From NCBI GenBank assembly GCA_001574975.1, contig KQ965793.1, forward strand, positions 69,330 through 133,329: a stretch of DNA of 64,000 bases, in the 5' to 3' direction. Position numbers and translations under genes: made by a program. Positions within the stretch are counted from its first letter, which is position 1; every line of letters begins with the position of its first letter. This document shows, in pieces, positions 22,225 to 33,125 of this stretch. The notes under the pieces are model-generated. The model saw only the letters and a list, made by a program, of their open reading frames with translations, did not search any database and was not told where the DNA came from. The stretch comes from Gonapodya prolifera JEL478 (taxonomy: Eukaryota > Monoblepharomycota > Monoblepharidomycetes > Monoblepharidales > Gonapodyaceae).

Positions 22225-23858
22225 CTAATATGACTTTGGCATTTTCAATACATGTTCGCCAATGAAGCTGAGAATGAGATTGTCCGAGATCGGGGCAGTA
22301 CGGAAGAGTCGTGTCTCACGGAATTTGCGTTCAATATCGTATTCCTGGTGGACGTGTAAAACTTTAGACGAGTTCCGCCTTCATCAGTTCATGGTGCATT
22401 TCAAACTCACCACCGCGAACCCAAACCCTCCATGTGTCTGCATACACGTATCTCCCGCCTTCCACGACGCCCTTCCTGCGAGCATCTTTGCCATATTAGC
22501 CTCTGCGCCAACGTCCTTTCGCCCCGAATCGAACTTGGCGGCGGCTTCGCGCACCATGGACGCCGCGGCCTCGACTTCGGCGTAGGCCTCGGCGATGGGG
22601 AATTGGATGCCTTGGTTGGAGCCGATGGGCTGGTGGGGGAAAGATGGTTGGTAGGGAGTTGAATAAGATGAGCTGATGATGTCTTCTCTGATTGAAGTCA
22701 GTGGTGGGACCAACCTTGCCGAAGACAACCCGCTCCTTTGCGTACGCGACCGCCTTATCCACGAACCACCTTCCGTCTCCAATGGCCTCCGCCGCAATCA
22801 GGATCCGCTCGGCATTCATCCCGTCGAGGATGTATCTGAACCCCTTCCCCTCCTCCCCAATCAAATTTTCCGCGGGGATCCTCATATTGTCAAAAAACAC
22901 TTCCGTCGTGGCATGGTTAATCATGGCCTCGATCGGTCTGATCGTCAGCGTTCCCTGCTTGAGGGCCTCCTGCATGTCGACAAGGAGGACCGACAGACCC
23001 TCGGTCTTCTTGGTCCGCTTTTCGATCGGAGTCGTCCGGCACAGGAGAAGCATCAGGTCAGAGTGTTCGGCGCGCGATGTCCAAATCTTTTGTCCAGAAA
23101 CAATATAGTAGTTGGGGTCGTTTGGGTCTTTGATGGCGGTGGTGCGGATGGACTGGAAGGGTTACAGCAACAGGTAAAGTCACAGCTCGCGAAAGGCAAG
23201 CCGGCAGGTCACGAACCGTGGTGTCCGTTCCGGCGGTAGGCTCTGTAACTCCAAACGCCTGCAACCTTAATCGGCCAGCTGCGATTTCAGGAAGGAACTT
23301 CTTCTTCTGCGCCTCACTTCCATTCCTCAAAATCGTGCCCATGATATACATTTGTGCATGTGCCGCCCCACCGCTACACCCGCTCCTGTGAATCTCCTCC
23401 ATGATAGCCGCAGCTGCCGACAGTGGGAGGCCCGAGCCGCCGTACTCCTCTGGGATCAGGCACGAGAGCCAGCCGGCCTCCGTGAGCGCGGTGACGAATT
23501 CGGTCGGGTAACGGTTGTGCCGGTCCATTTCACGCCAGTAGGGAGCGGGGAACTGGGAGCACAGTGCGCGGATGGCCTCACGGATTTCGGGGTTGTCGGA
23601 TGGTATGGGCGAGTGGTGGACGTGCGGGGCTGCGCCGGACGCGGCGAATGCAGACTGGGTGCCCGAGTCTTTCGCGCGCGGAGCCGACAGGTGGAAGGAC
23701 CGCGTGGCGAGGGATGGCGAGGCGCGTGTGGGCGCGGGGGAAGGGGAGATGTGAGTTCGGGTGACTGCACATCGGAGTCCATCGGCTGCGATCCGAAGCG
23801 TGGACGGCGACAGGAGACGGGGCAGCGGAGTCGCTAGGGATGCAGATGCAAGCGCCAT
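22225..23858 (-). CDS. Mitochondrial-type acyl-CoA dehydrogenase
   Basis: ATG at 23858 starts a Ser/Arg/Ala-rich leader of about 65 residues ('LATRSFHLSAPRA'), typical of mitochondrial import. The mature part follows: 'YPTEFVTALTEAGWLSCLIP', 'EEYGGSGLPLSAAAAIMEEI', 'FGVTEPTAGTDTT' (flavin/substrate motif), 'YYIVSGQKIWTSRAEHSDLM' (about 23125-23050), 'GTLTIRPIEAMINHATTEVF', 'GKGFRYILDGMNAERILIAA', 'MLAGRASWKAGDTCMQTHGG' and, after an intron near 22410-22360, 'EYDIERKFRETRLFRTAPIS', ending '..LKMPKSY'. Introns also lie at about 23215-23150 and 22715-22625. These FAD enzymes introduce the alpha-beta double bond in fatty- or branched-chain acyl-CoA; chain-length preference cannot be read here. 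An enoyl-CoA hydratase gene lies 35 kb away. Confidence 0.9.
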
Positions 23859-25137
23859 CCGTTCTGCGGGTATGTTGACTCGCGTGTGTTGAGGAATTCC
23901 GATGCTCGGAATCTGAAGTATTCTTCGGCACATCTCTGCGAATATGAGCCGAAATGGAATAAACGCCGCGGATGATAATGTGCAAACAACCAGTGCGAAG
24001 CTCGGCCGGGGAGCCCGCCGGCCACTCAAATTTTTATCGCGCACTCAATAATTGTCTATGTGCAGGCCTTTTTATCTCTCTCAAATAGCTGCACCAACGG
24101 AGTGTTGACTGAAGGTCGCTCGCCTCCAATATTCCTTCTCCGTGACACTGTAATCACAGAAATGGTCCCCCCAAAAGCGGCACGTTCGTCCAATTCCAAG
24201 ACTATGACTCATATTCTGATCAGGTGAAGGCAAACGTCCACTGCGCGCTTAATTACGTCTGTGACTTTGATAATGGGGCGGGCTGTGATCAACCAGTAGC
24301 GTTACTAGTGATGCAGTGGATCAGCATTTTTGTACTAGTAAACAATGCGTTCCACGTTATATTCTTAATTCTACATTTGCGTGAGCTCGCCCCACCCATG
24401 GGTCAGTATTCGGGTCTCCAATTCCCACCTTCACGCAAGGTGTCCTTATCAAACTCGGTAAACTACCTCCACTGCAAGTCCCGGCGAATGTTTTGGAGAG
24501 CTGTTTGATAGTTTCGACTTCGGACATCTGACGTTGCTTCATTCCGGTCGACGTGAGGCATGAACCTGGCAGTCAACCTTGCGACCCAATTCTCAGTGCT
24601 GGGATAAGGCGCTTCCGGTTCCTGTCTCCTCTCGGAGATAATCTTGCGGCGAGAGATCGAGGGCGGCGCATGGGAGAGCGATGTCTCGCGGGTTCAGACC
24701 CAGTGGCACCGGGCAATGTCGTCGTCGTTGATGTCTGCAGTTCGGATTCCGCACCAGTGGACGCTTGTGAAGCTTGTGTTGTAATTCCTTCGTCTGGTTG
24801 AGCCACAGATAGAAGCGGACGATCAAGCCCAACGGCTGGTCGTCGAGCACTTAGCGCGTCGACGTTTGCTATGGGTGGCGAATTTTCGTCGGTACAGGGA
24901 CTTGCGTTTCCGAATAAGATACGAGAAAATTGAGTCGTCCGTGGGTCGTGGGTTGTGGGTCGTGGGTCGTTACTCGTTTGGACCACCTCTTTGTAGGTCA
25001 TGGAATGGAACTCGTCGGTGAATAAACCGAATCATCACATAAAATGTATCCATTGAATACTATAATCGAAAGGACCGAACAACAAGTGGCAACCAAAGGC
25101 AAAACCAAAACAAACAGCTCAGTCCCGTCACAACCAA
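23859..25137. other. Intergenic 1.3 kb; one unsupported 142-codon frame and a small repeat
   Basis: A minus-strand frame of 142 codons (25001..24573) is Ser/Thr/Arg-rich with no recognisable motif. Its 5' end overlaps a GTGGGTCGTGGGTTGTGGGT-type simple repeat (about 24939-24970), so I treat it as doubtful. No RNA gene was seen. The region left of 24.1 kb should hold the acyl-CoA dehydrogenase promoter. Confidence 0.35.
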
Positions 25138-26110
25138 TCACTTCTTCTTCTCTGCCTCCGCGTGATAAGCAGCGACTTTCGCCTCCCTGAGTCCCTTGCG
25201 GTACGCCGCAATGTTGACTCCGATCTTGTTTTTGAGGTTTTGGTGAAGCTGAGGGCGGTATCTAAACGTGACGAGAATGGAGGGTTACGGAAGGTACACC
25301 GACCCGAGCGAGTCCTCACGACTTACCCGAAAGCGAACAGAAACTCGAAGAAGACGAACAACGGCGCCAGGACGAGTGCCTGGAACAGGTTGTCGAGGAG
25401 AGCAGGAGCCCGCTTTTCGAAGACCTAAGTCACAAACACGAAGCGGTTGGGCTTCCCGAACGTTGTAATAGGGCCGTTTCGACAAACAAAACGCACCTGA
25501 TGCGCCCAGATTTGCATAGCCCAGCTCAACGCGTGGACTCCCGTCGCGATGGCGACAGCGTGAGGGATGGTGGCGCGGAAGATGTGGGCGGTGTAGAGGA
25601 GGAAGTACAAGAACGGGGTGTACAGAGCCTATGAAAAGAATTCATTGCAGACGATAAGCCAATTTCCTCCAATCTCGACTCAGTAAGCGCGTCGAACTCA
25701 ACGTACCCCAGCAAACGGCTCGAGCCGGATGTAATACAGCGCGTAACCGAGCGCGACGAAGAAGGAGATGTCGAGCGGGATGTCACCCAGGACTGTTCCC
25801 TGGGCGAGGGCAAACGATGGGTGGGCGAACCTTTCGGAATGAAGGCAATGGGAGACGAGTTGTACTGTTGCGCAAAAATAGGTACAGAGAGGGAACCCAC
25901 CAGACAAGCCCGCTCCACAGAATCGTGGGCACGAAAATGAAGTGCACGAGTTTGTTGGTGGCGTTGGCATGGTCTGTGGTGTCGATGGTGGGTTTCGGGT
26001 GAGTGTAATCCCGGACCAACTGAGGAGAGGGGGACACCGTGCTCACAAGACCCGTAGAACGTCATTTCAGTTTCCAGATCGGTCGAGAAGTTGAGCGAGA
26101 GGAACGACAT
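25138..26110 (-). CDS. Mpo1-like (DUF962/YGL010w) ER membrane dioxygenase, multi-exon
   Basis: Start 'MSFLSLNFSTDLE-TEMTFYG' at 26110. Later exons give 'DYTHPKPTIDTTDHANATNK' then 'LVHFIFVPTILWSGLVWW' (26005-25905), 'DISFFVALGYALYYIRLEP' (about 25775-25715), 'ALYTPFLYFLLYTAHIFRAT' (about 25628-25570), 'GVHALSWAMQIWAHQ', 'VFEKRAPALLDNLFQALVLA' (25433-25370) and a Lys/Ala-rich end 'AAYHAEAEKKK', stop at 25138. The conserved H-(x)nFVP-ILWS block, the second conserved block 'WAMQIWAHQVFEKRAPALLDN' split by an intron, and four membrane spans identify the family. Yeast Mpo1 is an Fe(II)-dependent dioxygenase that alpha-oxidises 2-hydroxy fatty acids in the ER. A CATAAAAA element about 40 bp upstream of the ATG may be the TATA box. 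Confidence 0.85.
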
Positions 26111-26559
26111 CGTGGCGGAGGGGCGGTGGAGTGAGTGGGGATGGGGGCGGGGTTTTTATGTGCAATCTTTATGACAAAGGTAGTTTTGCCGGGGACCGGT
26201 CGAAATTTGACCGCCCGAAGTGTGTCCGATCTTGCTAAGCTTTTCTGGCGTGCCACGTGAATAGAATGTCGAAGGCCCAAAATGAAAACATCTGGGAGGA
26301 ATGGTAGAATTTCAGGTCTGTCTCACCTTTTCGAACCGTAATGCTAATCAATGGTTGACCGTTTCCGGAAATATTGTTTACATGAAAAGTCTTTCTCGGG
26401 AGTCTAGTGTAGTTATGTACATCAGGTGTGTCAAACCGTTGCTTTCAGGCACAACGCAACCCTGTACGATAACCCTCTATAATTCCCTCCAACGCACAAA
26501 ATAGTCCACCGAACGGACAAAAAAAGTCCACGCAGCAACACTACCACGCCACCACCTCA

Positions 26560-26871
26560 TCACACCTCCACAAGATCAATAGTCTCAGTTCCTTCTCCAT
26601 CACTGCCCTCCCGCTTGAACTCGTCCGCGTCGTAAATGACCCTGATGATGAGGGAGCACGAGGGACAGCGGGCGATTTCTTCTCCGTCGAAAAGGTCGTC
26701 CTGTGTGCGGGGGGTGCGGTGAAACATGAACGAAAGGAACGATGTCTTGCTTGAACCACACACCTCTGATATCTGAAACTTATCACCGCAGGGACAGGGG
26801 TAGTAGTAGACACGTTTGAGCTCGTCAAAGTCCATATCCTCGATTTCGACCTCGTCGTAGAAGGAAGTCAT
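26560..26871 (-). CDS. DPH3: Diphthamide biosynthesis protein 3 (Dph3/Kti11), CSL zinc finger
   Basis: Exons 26871..26764 and 26700..26560, separated by a 63-nt GT-AG intron, give 82 residues. '[14 protein letters not shown]' and '[14 protein letters not shown]' precede the splice; '[20 protein letters not shown]' follows. The four cysteines of the two CxC and CxxC pairs bind Fe/Zn as in Dph3/Kti11. The protein donates electrons to the Dph1-Dph2 radical enzyme in diphthamide synthesis on eEF2 and also serves Elongator-dependent tRNA modification. Full family length with an acidic tail '[11 protein letters not shown]'. Divergent from the C2-like gene; 207 bp lie between the starts. Confidence 0.95.
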   Translation of the reverse strand: MTSFYDEVEIEDMDFDELKRVYYYPCPCGDKFQISEVCGSSKTSFLSFMFHRTPRTQDDLFDGEEIARCPSCSLIIRVIYDADEFKREGSDGEGTETIDLVEV

Positions 26872-27078
26872 TTCTTCGGTTTGGTTCGATCGGCGAGTGA
26901 AAAGAGCAGTTGCAATCAGGGCCGCTTCCGATGTTCAGTCTCCGTTTTGCGTCCTTCGTCTTCGATTCTTAAGACATCTGAGCCAGTCGCCGCAGATGTC
27001 AGCGCGATGGTCTGCGTTTCGTTGCTTTTTCTTTCTGGAGTCAATTCGAAAGTGTCCGCAGCACCCAGCGATCTCATA

Positions 27079-27680
27079 ATGCTCGAATTATCTTTCATCA
27101 TCGCGACATCGAACCTCTCCCTCTCTCAACCCCACTTCGTACGGCTCCAACTCCGCGCGGGCGGGAAGCTCAAATGGCAGGACAAGACCAAGGCCGAGGA
27201 CCGGCTGATCACCGACGCCAGTTTCAAACTGTCGCTGACGTTTGGAGAGGAGGAGGAGCAGTCGACGCAAGAGGGTGATGAGAGGTCGGGCGGGCGTGGC
27301 TATGCGAGAATCACGGAGCTTCCATTGGAGCTGACGGTGACGCTGTCCCGACGACTTCAACGGACGATAGACCTTCAGTTTCGAGTGAGTGATGCTGCCC
27401 CTTAAGCCCACATATCCGACATTATTCTTATGCTGAACACCCAGTTGTTGGCGAGGACACTCTTGCCCTAGAGCCGCTCTTTCATACCCTCGCATCTGGC
27501 AAACAAAGAGACGGCCTCACAACAATCGCAACCAAATCCGCAGCCCTGCGCCCTCAAATCAAGCACCGCAAGCCAAACCGACCTACTCTCCACCCTGCCA
27601 TCTTCATCGCCTCACAAGAATGGAGCTGGCCGCAAACCACACTCCAAAATCGAAAGGTCGCAATCGGGTCTCACCTCTGA
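27079..27680 (+). CDS. Hypothetical C2-like domain protein, two exons
   Basis: ATG 27079. Exon 1 (to about 27388) reads 'LELSFIIATSNLSLSQPHFV', 'RLQLRAGGKLKWQDKTK', 'FKLSLTFGEEEEQST' and 'ITELPLELTVTLSRR', a beta-strand pattern like a C2 domain. A donor at 27389 (GTGATG, phase 1) or a neighbouring one, and an acceptor at 27443-27444, lead to exon 2 'VGEDTLALEPLFHTL' onward, stop 27680. The donor is not certain, because the stronger GTGAGT four bases earlier would put exon 2 out of frame. I do not recognise the family. Further 3' exons such as a coiled segment near 27740-27900 may belong to it. Confidence 0.45.
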
Positions 27681-28416
27681 CACGAAGACCCCCTACGAGC
27701 TCCTCCTTCGGACAGAATAAGCCGAGTCAAGAGTGAAGGTGCTGGAGCATGAGGTTGGTCTCGTGTCAACAAAACTTCCTACTGGGCAAAGGACAGAGAA
27801 TGAAAAATGAAATGGAACCCTTGTGCAAAACGCAGATGATGTCCGCGACCCAACGACATGCACGAGACCTCGCCGACCTCAAGCTTCGCTTCGCAGCTGC
27901 GTCATACGCGGACGAGTTGGACGATTCGGTGGGTTGCTCTTCCTGACGTGGTACATTAGCCTACGCTAAATACCAACAATTTTGTTCTGAACATTCGAAG
28001 AGAGTCGCGACATCCAGGTGGGATCGGAATGCCGAGCGCGGTAAGGCGTATTGGAGGGAGCGGATGCCAGATGTACCTGGAAATAGATGTAGAGAGGATA
28101 TGTCCTGGAGGAGTCGGAGGGATGGAACTTGGTATTGATAGGTGGGATGGTACGGGAACTAAAAAGGCGTGGAGGAGGGATATGTTCAAGCTCATCAACT
28201 TTGAATGCTAGTCGCTAGTTTATTGGATTGGCGGTTTGGTAACACAATCGTGACAAATGCAGAGTTTGGGGACGTTGTGTCCCACACAGAACCATGGGGC
28301 ACCCGAGCCCATAAATACATTTTGAAAAATTGCTCGAGATACTTCTTCAGTTCCATAATGTGTCGCTGTACTCAGTAGACTTCTTCCACGTCCAGTGAAG
28401 ACTGGTTAGGGGCAAA
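27681..28416. other. Possible 3' exons or remnants; no firm gene
   Basis: The plus strand has short frames with charged, helix-like composition ('LEHEVGLVSTKLPTGQ', 'RHARDLADLKLRFAAAS' near 27730-27910) and a 60-codon frame at 28029-28211. They could be downstream exons of the C2-like gene or relics. No convincing splice chain was found. Confidence 0.3.
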
Positions 28417-28881
28417 TTAAGGGCACGACAAACCTTGCAATCGCTCCAGCTCACGTGGCGATTGACAAAGCCCGTTGCACCTGTACACGTTGATGATGTA
28501 TTGCTTGCCGCCCAGATTTACAAACGTCCGAGATCTCACTTTCATTTCAGCAACTTGCTGAGTCCATCGAACCCAAATCACTCCCCCGCCGTCCGCGCTC
28601 CATAATTCTCGCAGAAAACATTCGATTCCATTGAAAATCGCTGACTCGGACACACCGCTGCCCGTTTGTCACCGAAACGCGGTTGAACCCATGTCCACAG
28701 CACCAACCCCGTGGAGCCATCCCAGCACGCGCATCATCACCGCGGCGAAGACGTGGCAGACGACCGAAGAAGAATCGAGCGAGGCTTGTAGTCCCGAATC
28801 ATCGAGGTTGATGGTTTCGATGCGGAATTGCCCATACGAGGATGGGACTATTCCCCTTTTCGTTTGATTAACAAGGAACAT
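28417..28881 (-). pseudogene. Hypothetical protein remnant with one in-frame stop
   Basis: One minus-strand frame stays open from 28881 to 28417 except for a single TGA near 28669. Before it the frame reads 'GQFRIETINLDDSGLQASLD' and 'VVCHVFAAVMMRVLGWL'; after it 'IFNGIECFLRELWSADGGG', 'RTFVNLGGKQYIINVYRC' and so on to a proper stop. Composition is protein-like on both sides and no intron borders flank the TGA. It may be a pseudogene, or the stop may be a base error. No family recognised. Confidence 0.4.
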
Positions 28882-28954
28882 ATTTCATTTATTTCTTATC
28901 GTTACTATAAACTAAATCTATATAAAACACCGTGTGGTATGTACCCCCAAGAAG

Positions 28955-29090
28955 CGCGACTCAGTGTAGTGCAGTTGTGAGACTTCACTCTTGCGATATG
29001 AGTCCCTGGCCTGAAGCAAGAGTTCGAACCGCAGTGCCGGCCAAAAGATGCTCGCCCTCCTTTTTTTTTTACCTTTTTTTTCGATATGTA
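28955..29090 (+). other. tRNA-like, possibly SINE-derived segment
   Basis: The segment has an A-box-like 'TCAGTGTAGTGCAGTTG' near 28968, a B-box-like 'GAGTTCGAACC' near 29022, and T-runs (29063-29074 and 29077-29084) about 40 bp later that would stop RNA polymerase III. The arms do not fold into an acceptable tRNA cloverleaf: the T stem does not pair. A degenerate tRNA-derived short interspersed element is the best explanation. Confidence 0.3.
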
Positions 29091-29839
29091 TTTTCTGAAA
29101 TAAAACGCTTTCTTTTGGTCGCTCAGTGTCTCGGTGTCTTGTCAATTGGGGATTCAAGAATATCGGAAAGTGTACTCAAGACAGCGGCGCCCTGTTGAAC
29201 CCGACACGGCGCGTCTTCTGGGTGCCGGTGCTCAAGGTATGCGGAACGCACCTTGCTTGTACTTCTAAATGATTTGCGGCGTCATGATGGGTCGACCAAG
29301 CGTTGGGTCCAAGATGGCAATCTGGTGTGTGGGCTAAATAAAAACCATGCCAACGAATGTCCCCCTCCCTCTGTGCCCTCCTCCCATCCATTGCACAGTT
29401 CTGGTGCATTCTACTCTCGACTGCCCATCGCCACCGCACCAGAGAACGCGCGGTCGCTGCTGTGGTGCTCTCATGGGTCGTGTGGTAGAAGGTGACAACT
29501 GACAACGTAGCGTAAGGGGACACTGTTACGTGAGCCGCGCGAGTGCGGACACGTGCGATGATGCGTGGTTGAGGGCACGTGTGTAATCGACAATGCCAAC
29601 AGACGACGTGCATCGTGTGTCTTCACCATTCGCCTGTACTTGACGTGCCTATTATCTCTGGGGAAGAGGAGGACACGGTGCTAGACGTGCACGACCACGT
29701 GGTGAACTGGAACAGCAAACTCCGCGATTCAATGCCTATCAAACTTTTAAATACCCCACAATAAATTGTTTAAGCAAAAGTATCGCCATATCACTCATTC
29801 TCCCTCGAATACGCATAATACTCATCCCGCATCTGCACA
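29091..29839. other. Intergenic; no supported gene
   Basis: A 145-codon minus-strand frame (29613..29176) and a 61-codon plus-strand frame (29579..29764) are present without any motif. Their composition (His/Thr/Arg-rich) looks like chance reading of GC-rich DNA. Confidence 0.3.
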
Positions 29840-30493
29840 TCCTGGGTCCCTGTTGATCCGGTCCTGCCACGCGTTGTGGCCCGTGTCGTCCTAGAACAGT
29901 GTGACTTTGTGCCCTGCACGAGAGAATTCGGAAAGGAAGTCCCAGGTGGCGGATTTGAATACGGTGGGGTGAGAAGTGGATTCGAAGCCGCGGTTGAAGG
30001 CTGAGAAGTTGTACATTTCCCTAATACCGTTAAGCAACATTGGGTGTTGCACTTGGCTCTCGATAGAGTGACTGCCTTTCACATTCTGCCGCCCAATCGG
30101 CTGGGGTGTATCCGATGGAAGTCCCCACATCCTGGTCCACCAGGTACTTCATCTTTTCATCGATTGGCAAGTCGAAAAACGTGCCGTTTGTTGGTTTCAG
30201 GGCCCGATCAGCTTTCGGCAATCTGTCACCCTCCCCACATTCGGAGACACTCACGATATCGTACGCTCTCTGCACGTCCTCTTCCTTCACTCCAAGACCA
30301 GTCAGCATGAAGAATCCCTCGTTGCGCGCCACGTCCACGATCTGTCTGGCGACCTCGAGTCTGCGTTCGTCCGACCATTCGCCTCGGTTGGAGATGTAGA
30401 TGATGGGAGAGCAGCCCACTCGGGCGACTCGGCTTCCACGCCGACTGCGGATGGAGATGTGGGAGTCTCGTCAGATGTGGCCACTGGCGACAT
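29840..30493 (-). pseudogene. Truncated, frameshifted 2-oxoglutarate/Fe(II) dioxygenase (isopenicillin-N-synthase-like) N-terminal half
   Basis: The start 'MSPVATSDETPTSPSAVG' through 'SPEWAALP' is in one frame, and the next conserved block 'PIIYISNRGEWSDERRLEVA' in another. Restoring one C in the CTCCCATC run near 30423 would connect them. Then 'RQIVDVARNEGFFMLTGLGV', a short intron (about 30262-30210), 'FFDLPIDEKMKYLVDQDVGT' (DIOX_N domain) and, after another intron, 'REMYNFSAFNRGFESTSHPT' are seen. The frame ends near 29893. The catalytic double-stranded beta-helix with its HxD...H iron ligands is absent, although the family needs about 350 residues. Loss of the 3' half plus a frameshift indicates a relic. 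Confidence 0.65.
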
Positions 30494-30790
30494 TGTCACG
30501 TTGGCTCAATGTGCCGCGGAGTTCTGGGGGTCCAAGATTTGATTCCGACAACATACCGAAACAACCATTACTTTTTCTCGCTCGAACATGAACATGTAAA
30601 ATAAATAAAGTTAATTGTGTATTTTTGTACTGGCTGTTGTTTTCAAGTCGGGAAATGTGCAAATGTCATATTTCTTGTATGTGCTCTGACCACCCCAACA
30701 TTCTGTCCCCGCCATTGACATCGCTGGACACCTCTCCACACACATATGCTCTTCGCTGAGTCGCCCAACACCTCACTCACCGCCCGCATG

Positions 30791-32212
30791 TCTGAGATCG
30801 AAGCACAAAAGTCCCCTGCTCCGTCGAATCAACTCTCTCCAACCCCGGCCGCGAACACAAACGGGACCGCAATGGTGAACACCCAGGACGCGAGTGCGAG
30901 CGACATTCCTGCGGATGACAACCTTACAAAGGAGCAGAAAACTGAACGTATGGGGGCCCTGCTCGAGGAGGGAAAGAATCTGTACAAACTGTCCCAGTTC
31001 GAAGACGCGGCAGCGAAACTTGGGCAGGCGGCGGCATTTTCGTGAGTCCGATATACTCCCACGCCCTTCCGCTTTCGACGTTGACGACCTACGGCGTCTC
31101 ATTTGCCTTCACGCGCCTTCTCTCCAAACTCCAAGGGAGGAAGTGCACGGCCCCATGTCTTCAGAGTCCGGGGACGTGTTCTTCTGGTACGGAAAGACCC
31201 TGCTCAAGACAGCAATCCAGTCTGCGGGACTGTTTGATGGCAAGACTGTCAAGAAAAAGGCTGGAGAGGGTGCAGCCGACGATACTGGTGACGGTGAAGG
31301 TGAGAAGTCGCCGCATTGCCTTATCGCCTTTCGTTTTGTTTTCAACGACTCTAGCCGAAGATGATGAAGACGACGATTCCGACGACGATATATCGACAGG
31401 CGAAGAAGGCGACGACTTCACCCTCGCCTGGGAAGTTCTCGAAATCGCACGAACGGTGTACGAGCGCGACACTACTCCAGACGGGAAGCCGCGGTTGGCA
31501 GAGGTGTTTATGCTGCAGGGAGAGGTTGGGTTGGAGGATGGTTCGTGGTCCCGTTTCAACACTCTTCCCCATTGCAATAACCCACACACAACCACTCCCC
31601 GGCCCCGTCGCAGACAACCCACCCCAATCCGTCCAATCCTTCCACTCGGCCCTCTCGCTGAAGCAGTCCTACCTCCCACCCACCCACCGCGAACTCGTCG
31701 AAGTCCACCACCTCCTCGGCCTCGCGCTCGAGACGGACGGCAAAGTCGAGGCCGCGGTGGAGCAGTTTCGGATGGCGAAGAGGGTGCTGGAAAGGAGGAG
31801 GGAGGAGATTTTGGCGGAACGGGCGGTGAAGGAGGTGCATGGTGGCGAGCGGGACGCGAAGGGGAAGGGGAAGGGGAAGGCGGCGGGGGGGAACGAAGGC
31901 GGACACGATGAGGTGAAAGATATCGATGAGCTCATACCCGAGCTTGAGGATAAGGTACGTTCTTTATCCCACCTACCTCCCTCCATAACCGAAGCCAACC
32001 GCGCCTAGATCGCCGACCTATCCACCCTCCCATCCGCGCTCCTCACCGACGCCTCGCAGGGCGGGTTTCTAGCTGACGCGCGGAAACAGTTAGCGGCGGT
32101 GCCGGTGAATGATGTGAGCGGGCTTGTGAAGAAGCGGAAGGCGGGGGAGGAAGTTGAGGTGAGGGCGAAGGAGGATGGGAGCGTGAAGAAAGCTAAGGCG
32201 GGCGAAGCTTGA
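30791..32212 (+). CDS. NASP/Hif1/Sim3-type histone chaperone (SHNi-TPR)
   Basis: ATG 30791 ('MSEIEAQKSPAPSNQ') is preferred; an in-frame ATG at 30746 is the alternative. Exon 1 ends 'GALLEEGKNLYKLSQFEDAA' and 'KLGQAAAFS', the first TPR. Further exons: 'SGDVFFWYGKTLLKTAIQSA' (TPR 2 start), an interrupting acidic stretch 'AEDDEDDDSDDDISTGEEGD', 'FTLAWEVLEIARTVYER', 'LAEVFMLQGEVGLED', 'SFHSALSLKQSYLPPTHREL', 'EVHHLLGLALETDGKVEAAV', then Lys/Gly linkers and 'IADLSTLPSALLTDA', 'NDVSGLVKKRKAGEEVEV', stop 32212. A TPR split by an acidic tract is diagnostic of NASP proteins, which bind H3-H4 (and H1) and supply CENP-A/H3 to chromatin. The basic tail fits nuclear import. Confidence 0.85.
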
Positions 32213-32689
32213 GAACTGAACAGCCGGTATTGCATGTAATATTTTTTCTGCATTTTTAAATCACGGAATTCGAAAACGGTACACTGCATGCGGTGGTGCG
32301 AAGTCAAGACGTGCAAAAGCATCGAATGTCATCGTCATTACTGGAGGCTCCAGAAACAAAACACCACCGCAAAACCTGGCTTCATACACCGTTCCAACGC
32401 AATCCCGGCCATAAATTCATGTTGTTTCGCACCAGTCGCGAGTAGGTTAGGATATTTGCTGGGTCGAATTGGAAGGCCGGGGACAAACTGCGCAGTCCGG
32501 AGTCACGCCGGAGGGCGAGAAACGTCAATACGGGACAAGTACGTTCCGCACTGGCTGCACGTGAAGCGTCGAAAGCAGTCTGCACACGAGAGGGGATGCG
32601 GCGTCCGATGGGATGCAGTGGTAGGTCTCCTCAACGCAGAAAAAGTTGGGTAGAGATTTTATGCGGTCTTCCCAGGGGCTATAACGGTC

Positions 32690-33000
32690 AAGGTGGCGGT
32701 AGCAACGAGGCACCGGGGGCAATCGGGGTCGGAGTTCAACCAGGACACGCAATCCATAGCGCACTGAAGGGCAGCGTGGTGAGATTCGTCCTCAACAGTA
32801 TATCCGGTGAGGTCGATTAATCGTAAGTTCGTCTTCCTGGAGCGGAATGAGGGCTTGCTCTCGTAAGCTCCGCTCTGGATCGAACGTGTGATGAAGTCGA
32901 AGCCGTTACTGGCTGAGAGGGTCCAGTGGATCCCGGAAGTGGTGAAAAGGTCTTGGGCGAGCTTTTTGATGTTGGTGGAGCTGCTGTTAACCCATGCCTG
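32690..33000 (-). pseudogene. Hypothetical protein fragment with CxxC-type end
   Basis: A minus-strand frame without ATG reads 'AWVNSSSTNIKKLAQDLFTT', 'SGIHWTLSASNGFDFITRSI', 'KTNLRLIDLTGYTVEDESHH' and 'AMDCVSWLNSDPDCPRCLVA', stopping near 32672. An AG at its 5' end is a possible acceptor, but no upstream exon was found: the flank is the palindrome-rich repeat at 33.0-33.1 kb. Additional open frames at 32764-32525 and 32585-32382 may be shifted continuations. It is probably a gene fragment interrupted by a repeat. Family not recognised. Confidence 0.35.
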
Positions 33001-33007
33001 ATTCCCA

Positions 33008-33125
33008 TTGCATCACCACGATTTTTGTACCACTCTTGGGAAACACGATTTTCCGTGGTGGTAAATTGAAATCACCACTGCAGTAACCACCCGTGGGTTT
33101 TTTTAGTGGGTGGTAAATCGCCGAT
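33008..33125. repeat. Cluster of short ACCAC/GTGGT palindromes (MITE-like)
   Basis: Motifs ACCACG, CCGTGGTGGTAAAT, ATCACCACTG, TAACCACCC and GTGGGTGGTAAATCG alternate in both orientations. ACCACCC (33087-33093) and GGGTGGT (about 33108-33114) can pair around a T-rich loop. A related cluster lies at 34.8-35.0 kb. This pattern suggests small foldback elements, but no target duplications were identified. Confidence 0.5.

Noticed and set aside
22384-23239. Large plus-strand frames opposite the acyl-CoA dehydrogenase
   Set aside because: Antisense shadows of a clearly conserved coding sequence.
24640-24720. B-box-like GCGGGTTCAGACCC as a tRNA gene
   Set aside because: No A box or foldable arms at the proper distance and no T-run terminator.
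24573-25001. 142-codon minus-strand frame
   Set aside because: Low-complexity Ser/Thr/Arg composition and overlap with a GTGGGTC simple repeat; no motif.
28960-29050. A functional tRNA gene
   Set aside because: The TTCGAAC loop is not flanked by complementary T-stem bases and no acceptor stem forms; kept only as a possible SINE remnant.
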